Positions 1-19,232 of a stretch of DNA of 64,000 nucleotides are shown here, piece after piece; position 1 is the first letter of the stretch; each line of letters opens with the position of its first letter. Source of the DNA: Chondrilla cf. caribensis (taxonomy: Eukaryota; Porifera; Demospongiae; Chondrillida; Chondrillidae); contig OZ026557.1 in the NCBI GenBank assembly GCA_964020155.1, forward strand, positions 927,501 to 991,500. Direction: 5' to 3'. The translations under genes were made by a program, and so were the position numbers. Under the pieces are notes generated by a model, which did not search any database, was not told the DNA's origin, and saw nothing but the letters and a program-made list of their open reading frames with translations.

Positions 1-25
1 TATGTACTGCTGTATACATTCGTAG

Positions 26-6249
<6,224 letters not shown>

Positions 6250-6689
6250 AGTGACATATCATTAATTTCGGTGTAACTCTTCACATTATCGATAATTATG
6301 ATGGTATGATATTATCACTATTCTATCTCATTGTTGGCATTTGACATAATCAATAGACATACATATTGGAAATTTGAAAGAAAATAATAATTATACGTAC
6401 ATACTGAAGTGTGTATCATATACAGTTGACTGAATGACCGTATGCATATATACAGGTACGTAGGTATATGAAAAATCAATATATTATAATATTATTAATT
6501 ATAATCCCTTATTCATATCATTGTGTTTATACATAATTTATAAGATATTTATTACATAAAGTGATAATATACAATGCATATGTCATCTTGGATTGCATTG
6601 AAAAAATATTTCAGGGGATAATATTTAATATAATTATTATTATAAAGATGAAATAGTAGCTGTGAGAGGCTGTAATTCTTCATAGTGGT
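6250..6689. other. AT-rich 3' flank
   Basis: Sequence downstream of the stop at 6249, rich in ATAAT and TATTAT runs. I see no gene, RNA or repeat of note. It probably contains the 3' UTR and polyadenylation region of the upstream gene. Confidence 0.6.
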
Positions 6690-6767
6690 TCTATCCAACA
6701 TGTTATGTGTTACCACTGGAGAGAGGTATAGCCATAGCGCATCTGTTAAGGGATCCGGAGTATGTGG

Positions 6768-6772
<5 letters not shown>
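6690..6772 (-). pseudogene. remnant of UBE4B-type U-box exon
   Basis: The plus strand reads CATGTTATGTGTTACCACTG then GGGATCCGGAGTATGTGGAGG. This parallels the 5' part of the U-box exons at 16.8 and 44.4 kb (GATGTTACCACTGGGGAGTC, then GGGATCTGGAGTATGTGGAGG). Point changes and the loss of the rest of the exon destroy the frame. It is followed by a TG tract, as at the other copies, so it is probably the leftmost decayed unit of the composite array. Confidence 0.6.
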
Positions 6773-8202
<1,430 letters not shown>

Positions 8203-8210
8203 TATATAAG
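8203..8210 (+). promoter_or_regulatory. TATA box, copy at 8272
   Basis: TATATAAG 69 bp upstream of the ATG. It lies in a block shared by all promoter-bearing copies: CACACTACAGGAC before it and GACAGACACACAGTTGACTC after it. A start site about 30 bp downstream would give a short leader of roughly 40 nt. This copy lacks the TAACATACAAAGGACAGG segment present upstream of the others. Confidence 0.8.
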
Positions 8211-8271
8211 ACAGACACACAGTTGACTCCAGGATATAGTTAAAGAGAGAGTGAGTGAACTAGTGAGGACC

Positions 8272-9498
8272 ATGGGATCAATCTTGATCACAGTCTTCCT
8301 ACTCCTTCAACTGGTACTCCTTCCTATCTCTTACGCTCAAGAGAACAGATCTAGACAGTGTATAGACAATCCCACTGGATCCCTGCAGCTCGATGTTGTT
8401 GGAGTTCCTGGACCACAAGGTCCCACTGGGGAGAAGGGAGACAAAGGGGAGATTGGAATCACTGGGAACAAAGGGGACAAAGGACAGAGAGGAACTATCG
8501 GGTTTAATGGACCACCAGGTCCTGTTGGACGAGCAGGTTTACCAGGGCCAATAGGGAGACAGGGACATCCTGGACAAGATGGTCCCCCAGGTCCCCCAGG
8601 AGTAGCAGGATTACAAGGACCACCCGGGCCTCATGGTCATCCGGGAGATACTGACTTGACTAAAGAAGAATTCAACAGAGTTACAACTACAGTCACTACT
8701 CAAGTCATTAACTTGATGAACTATTCCGATACTCTAAAGACAATAAAAGAGCTAAAAGAAACTCTACAAGATGTGAAGATACGATTAACTGCAGTGGAAA
8801 GAATGTCAGAGGACAAGAACATGACAAACCAAGTGAACACACCAAACTCCACATGCAACACTACAGGTCCATGGAGGCGTGTTGTGTACATCAACCCAAC
8901 ACTGAACAATAGCTGTCCTTCTGGTCTGCGGAAGGTGAACATATCCAACACTAACAAACAGGCTTGTGGGGGGACTGTAGACAGAGGCTGTTCGTCTGTT
9001 ATCTTCACAGTGGATCAGAACTACACTGACATTTGTGGAATAGTGCAGGGATACCAGTTTCATAGTCCAAATGCATTTAGAGGAGATGTATCAAAGACTA
9101 TTGATGACACTTATGTTGACGGGATCTCAATAACCCAGGGGTCTCCGAGGAGACACGTGTGGACCTATACAGCTTATAATCATGAAGGATATAGTGATAG
9201 GTGTCCATGCGCAGCATCCAATGGTAAAGTGAAGCGTCCTCCACCTAGCTTTGTTGGTGATGACTACTATTGTGAGACTGGATCAAGCACATCTCAGATG
9301 AATAGAATACTTTGGGAGGACCCTCTCTGGGATGGGAAGGGTTGTACTAGACCAGAAGATCGTTGTTGTCAAAGATTTGGATGGTTCCATAAGACAGTAC
9401 CATCCAGTGATGACCACATTGAACTACGTTGGTGTGTAGATCAAGACCTGAGCAATGAAGACATTTTTGTGGATATAGCTGAGATTTGGGTCATGTGA
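8272..9498 (+). CDS. secreted collagen-like protein with Cys-rich C-terminal domain (copy 1)
   Basis: 408 residues, no intron. The ATG at 8272 is in a strong Kozak context (GAGGACCATGG); an upstream in-frame GTG is not a credible eukaryotic start. Residues 1-22 are a signal peptide ending SYA. Cys30 is unpaired in the N-terminal segment. Residues 44-127 are 28 perfect Gly-X-Y triplets. Residues about 155-178 follow a heptad pattern (I158, L161, L165, V168, L172, V175). Residues 195-408 are the Cys-rich domain, with the motifs [62 protein letters not shown] and ELRWC. The architecture suggests a secreted, disulfide-linked trimer. The C-terminal domain resembles uncharacterised sponge/cnidarian proteins I recall, and its ligand is unknown. 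Long linker type (VERMSEDKN). Confidence 0.9.
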   Translation: MGSILITVFLLLQLVLLPISYAQENRSRQCIDNPTGSLQLDVVGVPGPQGPTGEKGDKGEIGITGNKGDKGQRGTIGFNGPPGPVGRAGLPGPIGRQGHPGQDGPPGPPGVAGLQGPPGPHGHPGDTDLTKEEFNRVTTTVTTQVINLMNYSDTLKTIKELKETLQDVKIRLTAVERMSEDKNMTNQVNTPNSTCNTTGPWRRVVYINPTLNNSCPSGLRKVNISNTNKQACGGTVDRGCSSVIFTVDQNYTDICGIVQGYQFHSPNAFRGDVSKTIDDTYVDGISITQGSPRRHVWTYTAYNHEGYSDRCPCAASNGKVKRPPPSFVGDDYYCETGSSTSQMNRILWEDPLWDGKGCTRPEDRCCQRFGWFHKTVPSSDDHIELRWCVDQDLSNEDIFVDIAEIWVM

Positions 9499-9749
9499 CA
9501 CTAAATTTAATGTCATACACACCATCAGTGAATTAGCATTGATATTGGCTTCTCACACATTTTCTGGTCATGCACAAGAAGCAAATCACAATTATCTCAA
9601 CTCAGTTACAAATCATCATAGGATTGTGTAATTTGATCACTATTCACCACCTTGTTGGATATCTTCATATTATGTACACACCCTTACCAGCTCTTGCTCA
9701 ATAATATTATTGTGTGATTGAATAATTCGAATTGTTCTTGATACAAGAT

Positions 9750-9817
<68 letters not shown>

Positions 9818-10409
9818 ATATTATTGTGCGATTGAATAATTTGATTTGTTCTTGATACAACTTAAGATTCTAACTGTAAACACGAGGTCACTCAGACCTA
9901 CATGTTATACTTAACTGGAATGACGATACACACACACACATGTACATATGAACATACCACCACACACAAGACACACATCAATGACACTGATGAGACAGTA
10001 TATGTAAGTATGTACACTTATAGGGTCATTCTTGGCACGTCTCTCAGAAACAAAACTTTCTTAATGTATAGTCAGTGTCTTGCTCAGCATATGCTTTGGA
10101 AACAAACTGAAATTCACACAAAGGTATGTAATATTGAAACTCGTGCAATTATGTAACAAAATCTTCATAGTCGAGAATATATTATGTATACACATACTGT
10201 ATTATAGAAATACTTGAATACATACTACATATTACATTATAGAACGGTTTACAGTACTTGTCGAGTACAGAAACCTCCAAGATGCTACTTTGGATGGCTT
10301 CTCCTCACAACATGACCAGATAAACACCTACAGTACTGGAGGGGGTTAACATACAAAGGACAGGTCACCACCTGGGTTACTGTATACTAATATGTCCACA
10401 CTACAGGAC
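9499..10409. other. spacer between copies 1 and 2
   Basis: Contains a (CA)n tract (about 9751-9815) and the downstream block common to the array (GAGGTCACTCAGACCTA, then ACTTAACTGGRATGA). The sequence TATTATTGTGYGATTGAATAATT flanks the CA tract on both sides as a direct repeat. No gene seen. Confidence 0.7.
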
Positions 10410-10417
10410 TATATAAG
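10410..10417 (+). promoter_or_regulatory. TATA box, copy at 10481
   Basis: TATATAAG 71 bp upstream of the ATG, 2 bp farther than in most copies because the GAGAGAG run is longer. Confidence 0.8.
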
Positions 10418-10480
10418 ACAGACACACAGTTGACTCCAGGATATAGTTGGCGAGAGAGAGTGAGTGAACTAGTGAGGACC

Positions 10481-11665
10481 ATGGGATCAATCTTGATCAC
10501 AGTCTTCCTACTCCTTCAACTGGTACTCCTTCCTATCTCTTACGCTCAAGAGAACAGATCTAGACAGTGTATAGACAATCCCACTGGATCGCTGCAGCTC
10601 AATGTTGATGTCCTTGGGGTTCCTGGACCACAAGGTCCCACTGGGGAGAAGGGAGACAAAGGAGAGATCGGAAGAACTGGGAACAAAGGGAACAAAGGAC
10701 GAAGAGGAACTATCGGGTTAGATGGACCACCAGGTCCTGTTGGACGAGCAGGTTCGCCAGGTCCACCAGGGATTCGAGGATATCCTGGACCAGATGGTCC
10801 ACCAGGTCCCCCAGGAGTAGTAGGATTACAAGGACCACCCGGGCCTCGTGGTCATCCGGGAGATACTGACTTGACTAAAGAAGAATTCAACAGAGTTACA
10901 ACTACAGTCACTACTCAAGTCATCAACTTGATGAACTATTCTGATACTCTAAAGACAATAAAAGAGCTAAGAGAACGATTGGAGATAGTTGAAAAATTAA
11001 CAGGAGTGTCAGACAATAAGTGTAACATTATAGGTCCATGGAGGCTTGTTGCGTACATCAACCCAACACGGCACAATAGCTGTCCTTCTGGTCTGCGTAA
11101 GGTGAGTATACCCAACAGTAACAAACAGGGTTGTGGGGGGACTGTAGACAGAGGCTGTTCATCTGTTAACTTCACAGTGGATCAGAACTACACTGATATT
11201 TGTGGGATAGTCCAGGGATACCAGTTCTACAGTCCTAATGCATTTGATGGAGATGTATCAAAGACTATTGATGATACTTATGTGGACGGCATCTCAATAA
11301 CCCAGGGGTCTCCTAGGAGACATGTGTGGACCTATGCAGCTTATTACGAAGAAGGGTATCATGATAAGTGGCCATGTGCAACATCTCATGGTATTGTATC
11401 TCACCCTCCACCTAGCTTTGTTGGTGATGACTACTATTGTGAGACTGGGTTTGTGTCAGGTGCTCAACGAGTAGCTTGGGAGGATCCTCTCTGGGACGGG
11501 AAGGGTTGTACTAGACCAGAAGATCGTTGTTGTCAAAGATTTGGATGGTTCCACAAGACAGTACCATCCAGTGATGACCACATTGAACTGCGATGGTGTG
11601 AAGACCAAGAGGTGAACACCAATGAAGACATTTTTGCGGATTTGGCTGAGATTTGGGTCATGTGA
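10481..11665 (+). CDS. secreted collagen-like protein (copy 2), one Cys lost
   Basis: 394 residues. Signal peptide 1-22, Cys30, then 28 Gly-X-Y triplets from residue 46. It has a short linker of its own type ([15 protein letters not shown]) and the Cys-rich domain. Variable segments read [29 protein letters not shown] and [10 protein letters not shown]. The conserved pair K-C-P-C is K-W-P-C here (TGT to TGG near 11,370), leaving an odd number of cysteines in the domain; its partner would be free, so folding or pairing may differ. The 3' flank (CACGTAAAAGTCATAAACTA) is shared with the copy at 61,146. Confidence 0.9.
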   Translation: MGSILITVFLLLQLVLLPISYAQENRSRQCIDNPTGSLQLNVDVLGVPGPQGPTGEKGDKGEIGRTGNKGNKGRRGTIGLDGPPGPVGRAGSPGPPGIRGYPGPDGPPGPPGVVGLQGPPGPRGHPGDTDLTKEEFNRVTTTVTTQVINLMNYSDTLKTIKELRERLEIVEKLTGVSDNKCNIIGPWRLVAYINPTRHNSCPSGLRKVSIPNSNKQGCGGTVDRGCSSVNFTVDQNYTDICGIVQGYQFYSPNAFDGDVSKTIDDTYVDGISITQGSPRRHVWTYAAYYEEGYHDKWPCATSHGIVSHPPPSFVGDDYYCETGFVSGAQRVAWEDPLWDGKGCTRPEDRCCQRFGWFHKTVPSSDDHIELRWCEDQEVNTNEDIFADLAEIWVM

Positions 11666-13247
11666 CACGTAAAAGTCATAAACTACCACATTATGGAATT
11701 AGCATGGATAGTATCTTCTCACACACATTCTGGTCACAGCAAACCACAATTATCTCAACTCAGTTACAAATCATCATAGGATTGTGTAGTTTGATCACTA
11801 TTCACCACCTTGTTGAATATCTCCATATTATGTACACACCCATACCAGCTCTTACTTAATAATATTATTGTGTGATTGAATAATTCGATTTGTTCTTGAG
11901 ACAAGATTCTAACTGTAAACACAAGGTCACTCAGACCTACATATTATACTTAACTGGGATGATGATACACACACACACACACATGAACATACCATCACAC
12001 ACAAGACACACATCAATGACACTGATGATACATAGACAGTATATATAAGTATGTACACTTATAGGGTCATTCTTGGCACGTCTCTCAGAAAAAAACCTTT
12101 CTTAATGTACAGTCAGTGTCTTGCTCAGCATGTGCTTTGAAAACAAACTGAAATTCACACAAAGGTATGTAATATTGAAACTTATGTGCAATTATGTAAC
12201 AAAATCTTCATAGTCGAGAATCTATTATGTATACACGTACTGTATCATAGAAATACTTGAATACATACTACATTATACAACAGTATACAGTACTTGAAGA
12301 GTACAGAAACCTCCAAGATGCTACTTTGGATGGCTTCTCCTCACAACATGACCAGATAAACAAACAACATCATTAGCAACTCCACACATTACAAAGGATT
12401 CCAATCAGACCATGTATGAGCACAAACTTACATGTTCATTTGACCTGTATGGACACACCATAGGCAACCCTGGATGGGTGTACATCTACATTCTCATAGT
12501 CGTGTATAAATCCAATGATGCTGAATGTTATATGCATGTGATTGTGATAACACACAGAGGACATGAGTCATATAACTATAATACCAGAGAGCATGTCTCA
12601 GGGACTGAGTGTTGTAACTTAATACACATGTCAAGAGTGGGAAGAAGGTGACCACAAAATTGCAGCTCACCAGACAAATGTTTCAGGTCACCATATACAA
12701 TACTGCAGAGATTGTCACGAGAAATGTACAGATATGTACACTGTGTGATTGAGAGTACATGCAGTACCGATGTGATTCAATTTGGGAGGTACAGTACATC
12801 TCCGTTAATATGTTAACCCTATAAAAGTGCGTACTATGAAGGTTGACCTGTACACACAGAACACGTCATCATTAGTTGTACTGTGTGTGTTTTGAGATCA
12901 TTTCTACTTTTAGTTTGTCCGAGGATAATCAATTGTATTTGACAATGAGCCGACAGACCACTATTTCAAACTCATCACTGAAGAAACATTGTAAATGTAC
13001 TATCAATTCTATATGGATTCTTACAGAAAATGGGTTCACCATGTTATTGAATTAACCTGTTTACAGTTAATGGATACACACACACCACATGTCCTATAAA
13101 GTCCACTTCACCACAGCTTATATTACACAAGTACAGGATGTACGGAATACTAACTACACACATACCTACAGTACTGGAGGGGGTTAACATACAAAGGACA
13201 GGTCACCACCTGGGTTACTGTATACTAATGTGTCCACACTACAGGAC
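11666..13247. other. spacer between copies 2 and 3
   Basis: Array flank without a supported gene. Recognisable blocks recur in the same order elsewhere: GAGGTCACTCAG-like (11,920), GATGCTACTTTGGATGGCTT (12,320), GAAGGTTGACCTGTACACAC (12,838), CCGAGGATAATCAATTGTAT (12,920) and TTAACCTGTTTACAGTTAAT (13,050). The short open frame at 12,412 is in repeated spacer and has no supporting features. Confidence 0.65.
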
Positions 13248-13255
13248 TATATAAG
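13248..13255 (+). promoter_or_regulatory. TATA box, copy at 13317
   Basis: TATATAAG 69 bp upstream of the ATG. The promoter is intact although the gene is broken. Confidence 0.75.
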
Positions 13256-13316
13256 ACAGACACACAGTTGACTCCAGGATATAGTTGGAGAGAGAGTGAG
13301 TGAACTAGTGAGGACC

Positions 13317-14444
13317 ATGGGATCAATCTTGATCACAGTCTTCCTACTCCTTCAACTGGTACTCCTTCCTATCTCTTACGCTCAAGAGAACAGATCTAGA
13401 CAGTGTATAGACAATCCCACTGGATCCCTGCAGCTCAATGTTGATGTCGTTGGAGTTCCTGGACCACAAGGTCCCACTGGGGAGAAGGGAGACACAGGAA
13501 GTAGAGGACAGAGAGGAACTATTGGGTTAAAGGGATCACCAGGACCAGATGGTCCCCCAGGTCCCCGAGGAGTAGCAGGATTACAAGGACCACCCAGGCC
13601 TCGTGGTCATCCGGGAGATACTGACTTGACTAAAGAAGAATTCAACAGAGTTACAACTACAGTCACTACTCAAGTCATCAACTTGATGAACTATTCCGAT
13701 ACTCTAAAGACAATAAAAGAGCTAGCAGAAAGTCTACAAGATGTGAAGACTCAGCTGGGTGTTATCAAAACATGCACCGGTTCGAAAAAGTGTAACATTA
13801 CAGGTCCATGGAGGCGTGTTGTGTACATCAACCCAACACTGCACAATAGCTGTCCTTCTGGTCTGCGTAAGGTGAGCATACCCAACACTAACAAACAGGC
13901 TTGTGGAAGGACTGTAGACAACGGCTGTTCGTCTGTTAACTTCACAGTGGATCAGTACTACACTGACATTTGTGGAATAGTCTAGGGATACCAGTTTAAC
14001 AGTCCTAATGCATTTGAAGGCATATCTGGTTTAGGAAAGACTATCGATGACCCATATGTTGACGGCATTTCAATAACCCAGGGGTCTCCAAGGAAACACG
14101 TGTGGACGTACGCAGCTTATTACTTTGAAGGACGTGATGATAAGTGTCCATGTGCAACATCTGATGGTAGAGTGGACCACCCTCCACCTAGCTTTATTGG
14201 TGATGATTACTATTGTGAGACTGGGTTGGTGTCAGGTTCCAATAGTAGAAGAGTAGCTTGGGAGGATCCTCTCTGGGATGGGAAGGGTTGTACTAGACCA
14301 GAAGATCGTTGCTGTCAAAGATTTGGATGGTTCCATAAGACAGTACCATCCAGTGATGGCCACATTGAACTGCGTTTGTGTGTGGATCAAGAACTCAGCA
14401 ATGAAGACATTAACATGGATTTGGCTGAGATTTGGGTCATGTGA
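13317..14444 (+). pseudogene. collagen-like copy 3, nonsense mutation
   Basis: From the Kozak ATG at 13317 the frame is open to an in-frame TAG at 13983-13985, then stays open to the family stop at 14444. The other copies have CAG (Gln, in GIVQGYQ) at this codon, so a single C-to-T change truncates the protein at 222 of 375 residues and removes most of the Cys-rich domain. The collagen stretch is short (19 triplets) and one triplet has Arg for Gly (GPP-RPR-GHP). The remainder is well conserved, so the lesion is recent. Allelic polymorphism or a sequencing error is possible. Confidence 0.85.
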
Positions 14445-15444
14445 CAAATCTCATACATCATCACATTAGGGAATTAGCATTGATATCAGTTTCTTACACA
14501 CTTGTATTAACAGACATTCTGGTCACAGTTTATCAGATTATCTCAACTCAGTTACAAATCATTATATTGATTCCCTTTCATTATTAACTTGTGTAGTTTG
14601 AACATTATTCGTAACATTGTTGATCATAACTATCTCTATATGATCTATACACCCATTCCAGCACTGCTTAATAATAATTGTGTGACTAAATAATTCAATT
14701 TGTTCTTGATGCATACATGATTCTAAATGTAGCTACGAGGTCACTCAGCCCTAAGACACATATCATTGACACTAGCTGAGAGTGAACATAGATAGTACAT
14801 GTATGTATAGTTAGTGTATGTCTTTCTTAGCTTGTCCCTCACAAACAAACATTAACATTCCCACAAAGATACACTCTGAAACTCATAGTCATGCACACAG
14901 GAGACAATAAACATGTGTCCAGGGTGGTGTTACCAAACATCGTCTAGTGCCAGTATGACTATTTGGGGTTTGGTATAGACAACCATGTCAGTTCATATTA
15001 TAATAAGCAGTTATACAGCCATGTGTCATACATATACACCATGTACAGTATACTAGTTTAGTCACTCACTTTAAAAAAATACTAATATAGAACCACAATT
15101 TTCACTATTAATAGTATAATTGTACATACTATTTGATGAGTGAGCTTATTATCCTTGCATGCCAGCTGCCATGCAATATTACGGAACACTGGTACTGTCA
15201 CCTAATATCAAACATTATAGCGAGGTATTACAAGGTATACGGCATTAGACATTGAGGTTCACACTACAATCACAACACAGACACTCCAATACAATCCAAT
15301 AAGCACAGAAATGTTAATGATGATAATAATATCTCTACTGGTTCAAGGATCCATGCTATATTATACAAGTAACAACGACTACCATCTCTCACGCACACCA
15401 ACCTGCAGTATACGAGTATTCCACACACAACACCACTGACTCAC
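14445..15444. other. 3' flank of copy 3 and unit boundary
   Basis: Array 3' flank to about 14,900. From about 15,240 it becomes sequence also found before the minus-strand exons at 34.4, 42.7 and 58.7 kb (GCATTAGACATTGAGGTTCA; GTAACAACGACTACCATCTC). No gene seen. Confidence 0.6.
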
Positions 15445-15571
15445 CTGCTAGACTCTGCTATGGCCATCCTGTGGAGGGAGAGGAGAGAGTCCCAGAACTT
15501 CCTCAATATCACGGAGATGTGGTAGCGAGTAGTGTCAAAGAAGGCCGGAACGCACTCTATCCTCCCATAGC
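15445..15571 (-). pseudogene. UBE4B-type internal exon (block A)
   Basis: Read on the minus strand: acceptor ...TTACTAG, then an exon encoding VPAFFDTTRYHISVILRKFW and ending ESSR, then donor GTGAGT. It matches what I recall of the UBE4B core segment around the IRYHIS motif. Compared with the copies at 34.4 and 58.7 kb it has a 6-bp in-frame insertion. In gene order this exon belongs upstream of the U-box exons, but here it lies downstream of them on the minus strand, so it marks a unit boundary. Confidence 0.65.
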
Positions 15572-15689
15572 CTAGTAATCTTGAATCACGCGTTCACACA
15601 CGAGCAGTGTTAGTAAACTGGTCACTGTGAGCATAGACACTGTATACCTGAAGTAGACTAACGATCACGGAGTTTACGGAGTAGAAAAC

Positions 15690-15794
15690 ATGGCGCCGAA
15701 AGTCGAGGACGAAATCAGCTTCAAGAAGCCTGGTGAAATCAACAGCTATCAAGAAAAATGGCGCGGACATATATACCCTGTTTATTCCAACTGA
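15690..15794 (+). CDS. short recurring ORF (block A copy)
   Basis: ATG in AAAACATGGCGCCG opens a 34-codon frame starting MAPKVEDEISFKKPGEINSY. Related frames occur at 34,661, 43,005 and 58,940. A 4-bp insertion relative to the 43,005 copy ends this one early. It could be a relic first exon or non-coding sequence that happens to be open. Confidence 0.3.
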   Translation: MAPKVEDEISFKKPGEINSYQEKWRGHIYPVYSN

Positions 15795-15901
15795 TAAACT
15801 AAGAGATCCCCCACAGAAGGAAAATGTCATGCAATTTATGCAAACGAGTATAAAACATCACTGAAGCAAAACTGATGGAATGCAGTGTGTCTGTTTCTGA
15901 G

Positions 15902-15904
<3 letters not shown>

Positions 15905-15949
<45 letters not shown>

Positions 15950-16230
15950 TATGTATTATAGTATTATTATAATGTGTTTAAATATGGACCTTAAAGCTAT
16001 AGTTCAGACATATTATTACATAATGTATAACATATAATTATAATATACTTATATACATAATAATGATACTAAATACCTGTATAACATATATATATAATAA
16101 AGATGTACGTATCATAATTATATTATATATACCTGCAGAATTATAATGTATACATCATTATTATATTAGTACTAGCCCTAAGTTATCGTATAAATTCTAT
16201 TTTCTGATCCCATTCGTATTACACAGCATA
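15905..16230. repeat. TA microsatellite and AT-rich stretch
   Basis: (TA)n at about 15,905-15,942 followed by AT-rich sequence with many ATAATAT runs. Related AT-rich stretches follow the short ORF in the other blocks (35.1, 43.3 and 59.3 kb). Confidence 0.85.
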
Positions 16231-16450
16231 TCAATAGGACATGTACAACAGTCATACTGCTCACATCAATAAATAATTACATGCTTCATGCAGGAGGATT
16301 ATCATTGTCAGAGAATACAACATTGAAGGCAATATAGAAGATGACATTAAGACATTGGTTGTGAGCCCTTCATTTTGGATATATAACTGTTCTGACCTCC
16401 AAGCTTCAATCCTTGACTTTAATTCTGGGACTGAGTGTACGAGGAGGATG

Positions 16451-16610
<160 letters not shown>

Positions 16611-16867
16611 TGATGTGTATTGCCAATTACATGCACATACATGCATGGATGTATATATATAGTGTGTAATGTGTGGGGTCATGGTGTGACAACACTCACC
16701 AGGCTGCAACATGTCCAGTGAGAGAGGCTGTCTACTGAAGGGGTCAGTCAGTGAACTCAGAAGATGTCTGACGATGATGGGTCTGTCGATGATGTTACCA
16801 CTGGGGAGTCGTACCGGGTCTGCCATTAGTGTGTCCATTAAGGGATCTGGAGTATGTGGAGGAGGAG

Positions 16868-16870
<3 letters not shown>

Positions 16871-16953
<83 letters not shown>
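16871..16953. repeat. TG microsatellite
   Basis: (TG)n directly after the U-box exon acceptor side in block A, equivalent to 44,443-44,570 in block D. Confidence 0.95.
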
Positions 16954-16956
<3 letters not shown>

Positions 16957-17332
16957 CATAGGTACGTATGTATGTGTACACCATAGATTACAAGTGTTCA
17001 AATCAGTATAGATCCGTATGTACTTACTAACATACACACAGTACACCCCATGTGAATGCATTACACATACGTACGTACCACAGGTCACCGTCCACCCACC
17101 TTTGAATTCATCGGGAGGTTCATCGAAGGTGAGCTCCTCCTTCATGGCCTCCACCACAAACCTGTATATCCTCTCACTGAAGTCGCAAAGTCTCTTCACT
17201 GTTTCCTGTATGAGCACACATGTACTCCACATAATGTATGTACACTTGTAGTGTATTTAAACATAACTATTATATGCAATAGTTGTACCAACTTTCAGGA
17301 GGGGGGAATATGGGAAATTGACAGATTAGATA

Positions 17333-17397
17333 TACAGTGGAACCTCTCTATAACGGACATATTGGGATCGGTTAATTCATCCACTGTAGAAAGGTTG
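17333..17397. mobile_element. short TIR element, CAGTGGAACC type
   Basis: Starts TACAGTGGAACCTCTC and ends TCCACTGTA, with TA at both ends. CAGTGGAACC ends are typical of small pogo/Tigger-like DNA elements. Only about 9 bp of the termini are inverted, so this is a weak call. Confidence 0.4.
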
Positions 17398-17583
17398 TCC
17401 ACTCTTCAGAGGTGAAAAATGTATTAGCACTAGAGGAAAGCCTACTTTGGTCCTTTAGAACGTGTCCTTTGTAGGGATGTAATAAAATGGTGTCCTTTAG
17501 ATAGGTCTTACTAATGTGTCTATTTAACTGTTGGTGGGATACAAGTAATAGTTATATCCTGCCTAGGTGTGCTGTAGCAGATA

Positions 17584-17634
17584 AAGTGCTAATTGATTAC
17601 CGAGGGCGAAGCCCGAGGTAATCTGTTAGCACTT
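17584..17634. repeat. hairpin-forming inverted repeat
   Basis: AAGTGCTAA...ATTACC...GAGGG CGAA GCCC...GGTAAT...TTAGCACTT pairs over most of 51 bp with a four-base loop. It could be a small MITE or a structured RNA site. Confidence 0.7.
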
Positions 17635-17898
17635 CGTATGTATTTGCACACTGTATCCTGGCGTGGTAAATGATAGACTATTTATACTGCAAATATGCGC
17701 ATAGTCCAATACAACATATTATATGTAATAGAAATGTGTTTACTAATTTCCTGCCTTGTTTTCATGCAATTAATCCTACCAATGAAACCTGTCTGGTGAC
17801 CTGTACTGTATCACTGACCTGTGCTACATGGCTTATGTACGCATAGTTTTTCCTTTGATCCACCCCTCAACCAGGATACAAGTACATATAGGTATAGG

Positions 17899-18057
17899 TA
17901 CAGTGAATCCCTGTTAATCTGTCAAACCTTTTTGCAACACAATATCCCAGAACCAATACAATATACAAGTACCAATATACAAATATCCAGGTAATCCGCC
18001 AAACTCATTAATCCACTACAAAACAGATTGCGGCAGATTAACGAGTATTCACTGCAT
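17899..18057. mobile_element. 160-bp MITE-like element
   Basis: Left end ACAGTGAATCCCTGTTAATC and right end GCAGATTAACGAGTATTCAC are inverted repeats of about 25 bp. Related elements are at 57,806-57,967 and, truncated, at about 33,850-33,995. Confidence 0.65.
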
Positions 18058-18281
18058 TCACACACATAATATGCACATTATGCATGTTGCTCAAACACTA
18101 ACTGGTATCACCAAACACTACCACTCAATTGATTCTCAAGTATAACTTCACTTAACTATGTATGTACATACTGTAGGATACACAACACAAAACTGTCCAC
18201 TTTGGACCTCACCTCACTGCGTATGCCTGCCTTCAACAGGTTCCGACAACACTCATCAAAGATCTCCCTCCTGTAGGACCT

Positions 18282-19163
18282 CTGTGGGGTGAGGAGTGTG
18301 GAGATACGTATGTACATGCGGTGAGTAGCAAGTTTGAAGTGTTAGCTGCTGCAAGTACTCCTGGATGTACTTCTAAAACCTCTCATGTAGTGCGTGTTTT
18401 GCTTGCAATTTATGTTAAAGTATCTTCAATCAGCTGCAGAACTGTACATATGTATGTACTGCATTGTGTGAATATACTATAGGCATTTGCGCATGCATGT
18501 AGTTATGTACTGAGTACAAAGTGTGCAGAAGTCACATTACATACTGCTCTTACATATCTTAATTCTATACATTGGGAGCAGTGCATGCACCTGTGAAAAA
18601 TAATAATCATGTGATTATCGCATGCACAGAGTACTTATACATACAGTGATACTGATGTCTCTGCTATCTACGAGCACTCATGTGCACATAGATAGCAGAG
18701 AAGTTAGTCAAGATCCTGTACTGGAACGAGTGCAGTAACAGAGAGTTTGATATAATCCATTAATCCTCACACCAGCCAGCCAATTGGTCTGGTGCACACC
18801 TGGGGTGGTTGTTCAAAGTACACATGCAGTACCTACAAAATTAATCAACAAAGTGTATCATTAGGACAGTTCACAAACTTCACATAACGAAAAGAATCAC
18901 TTGAAATGTACAACTATATTGATTCTCACAGAAAATAGTTTTACCTTGTTATTACATTAACCTGTTTACAGTTAATGGATGACCTTCTCTTACACACACA
19001 CCACATGTCCTATAGAGTCCACTTCACCACAGCTTATATTACACAAGTACAAGATGTACAGAATACTAACTACACACATACCTACAGTACTGGAGGGGGT
19101 TAACATACAAAGGACAGGTCACCACCTGGGTTACTGTATACTAATGTGTCCACACTACAGAAC
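18282..19163. other. spacer: UBE4B intron remnant joined to array upstream region
   Basis: 18,290-18,530 is intron sequence shared with the other blocks (GTACTCCTGCATGTAC-like, ATGTAGTTATGTACTGAGTA). At about 18,535 the truncated exon junction GCTCTTACATATCTTAATTC leads into collagen-array upstream sequence (CAGCCAGCCAATTGGTCTGG; TTAACCTGTTTACAGTTAAT). No gene seen. Confidence 0.6.
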
Positions 19164-19171
19164 TATATAAG
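19164..19171 (+). promoter_or_regulatory. TATA box, copy at 19233
   Basis: TATATAAG 69 bp upstream of the ATG, in the shared promoter block. Confidence 0.8.
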
Positions 19172-19232
19172 ACAGACACACAGTTGACTCCAGGATATAG
19201 TTGGAGAGAGAGTGAGTGAACTAGTGAGGACC

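Noticed and set aside
8251..8271. Start of the collagen-like proteins at an upstream GTG giving extra residues SELVRT
   Set aside because: GTG is not a normal eukaryotic start; the ATG 21 bp downstream has an excellent Kozak context and begins a clean signal peptide.
8721..9008. Minus-strand open frame inside each collagen-like gene (starting [14 protein letters not shown] or MKLTDEQ)
   Set aside because: It recurs because the sense strand is conserved; it has no start context, promoter or conservation beyond that imposed by the sense frame.
12412..12651. Short open frame MYEHKLTCSFDLYGHTIGNP and its counterpart at 62,926
   Set aside because: Located in repeated spacer; the versions at 23.9 and 38.6 kb are interrupted, so no coding constraint is visible.
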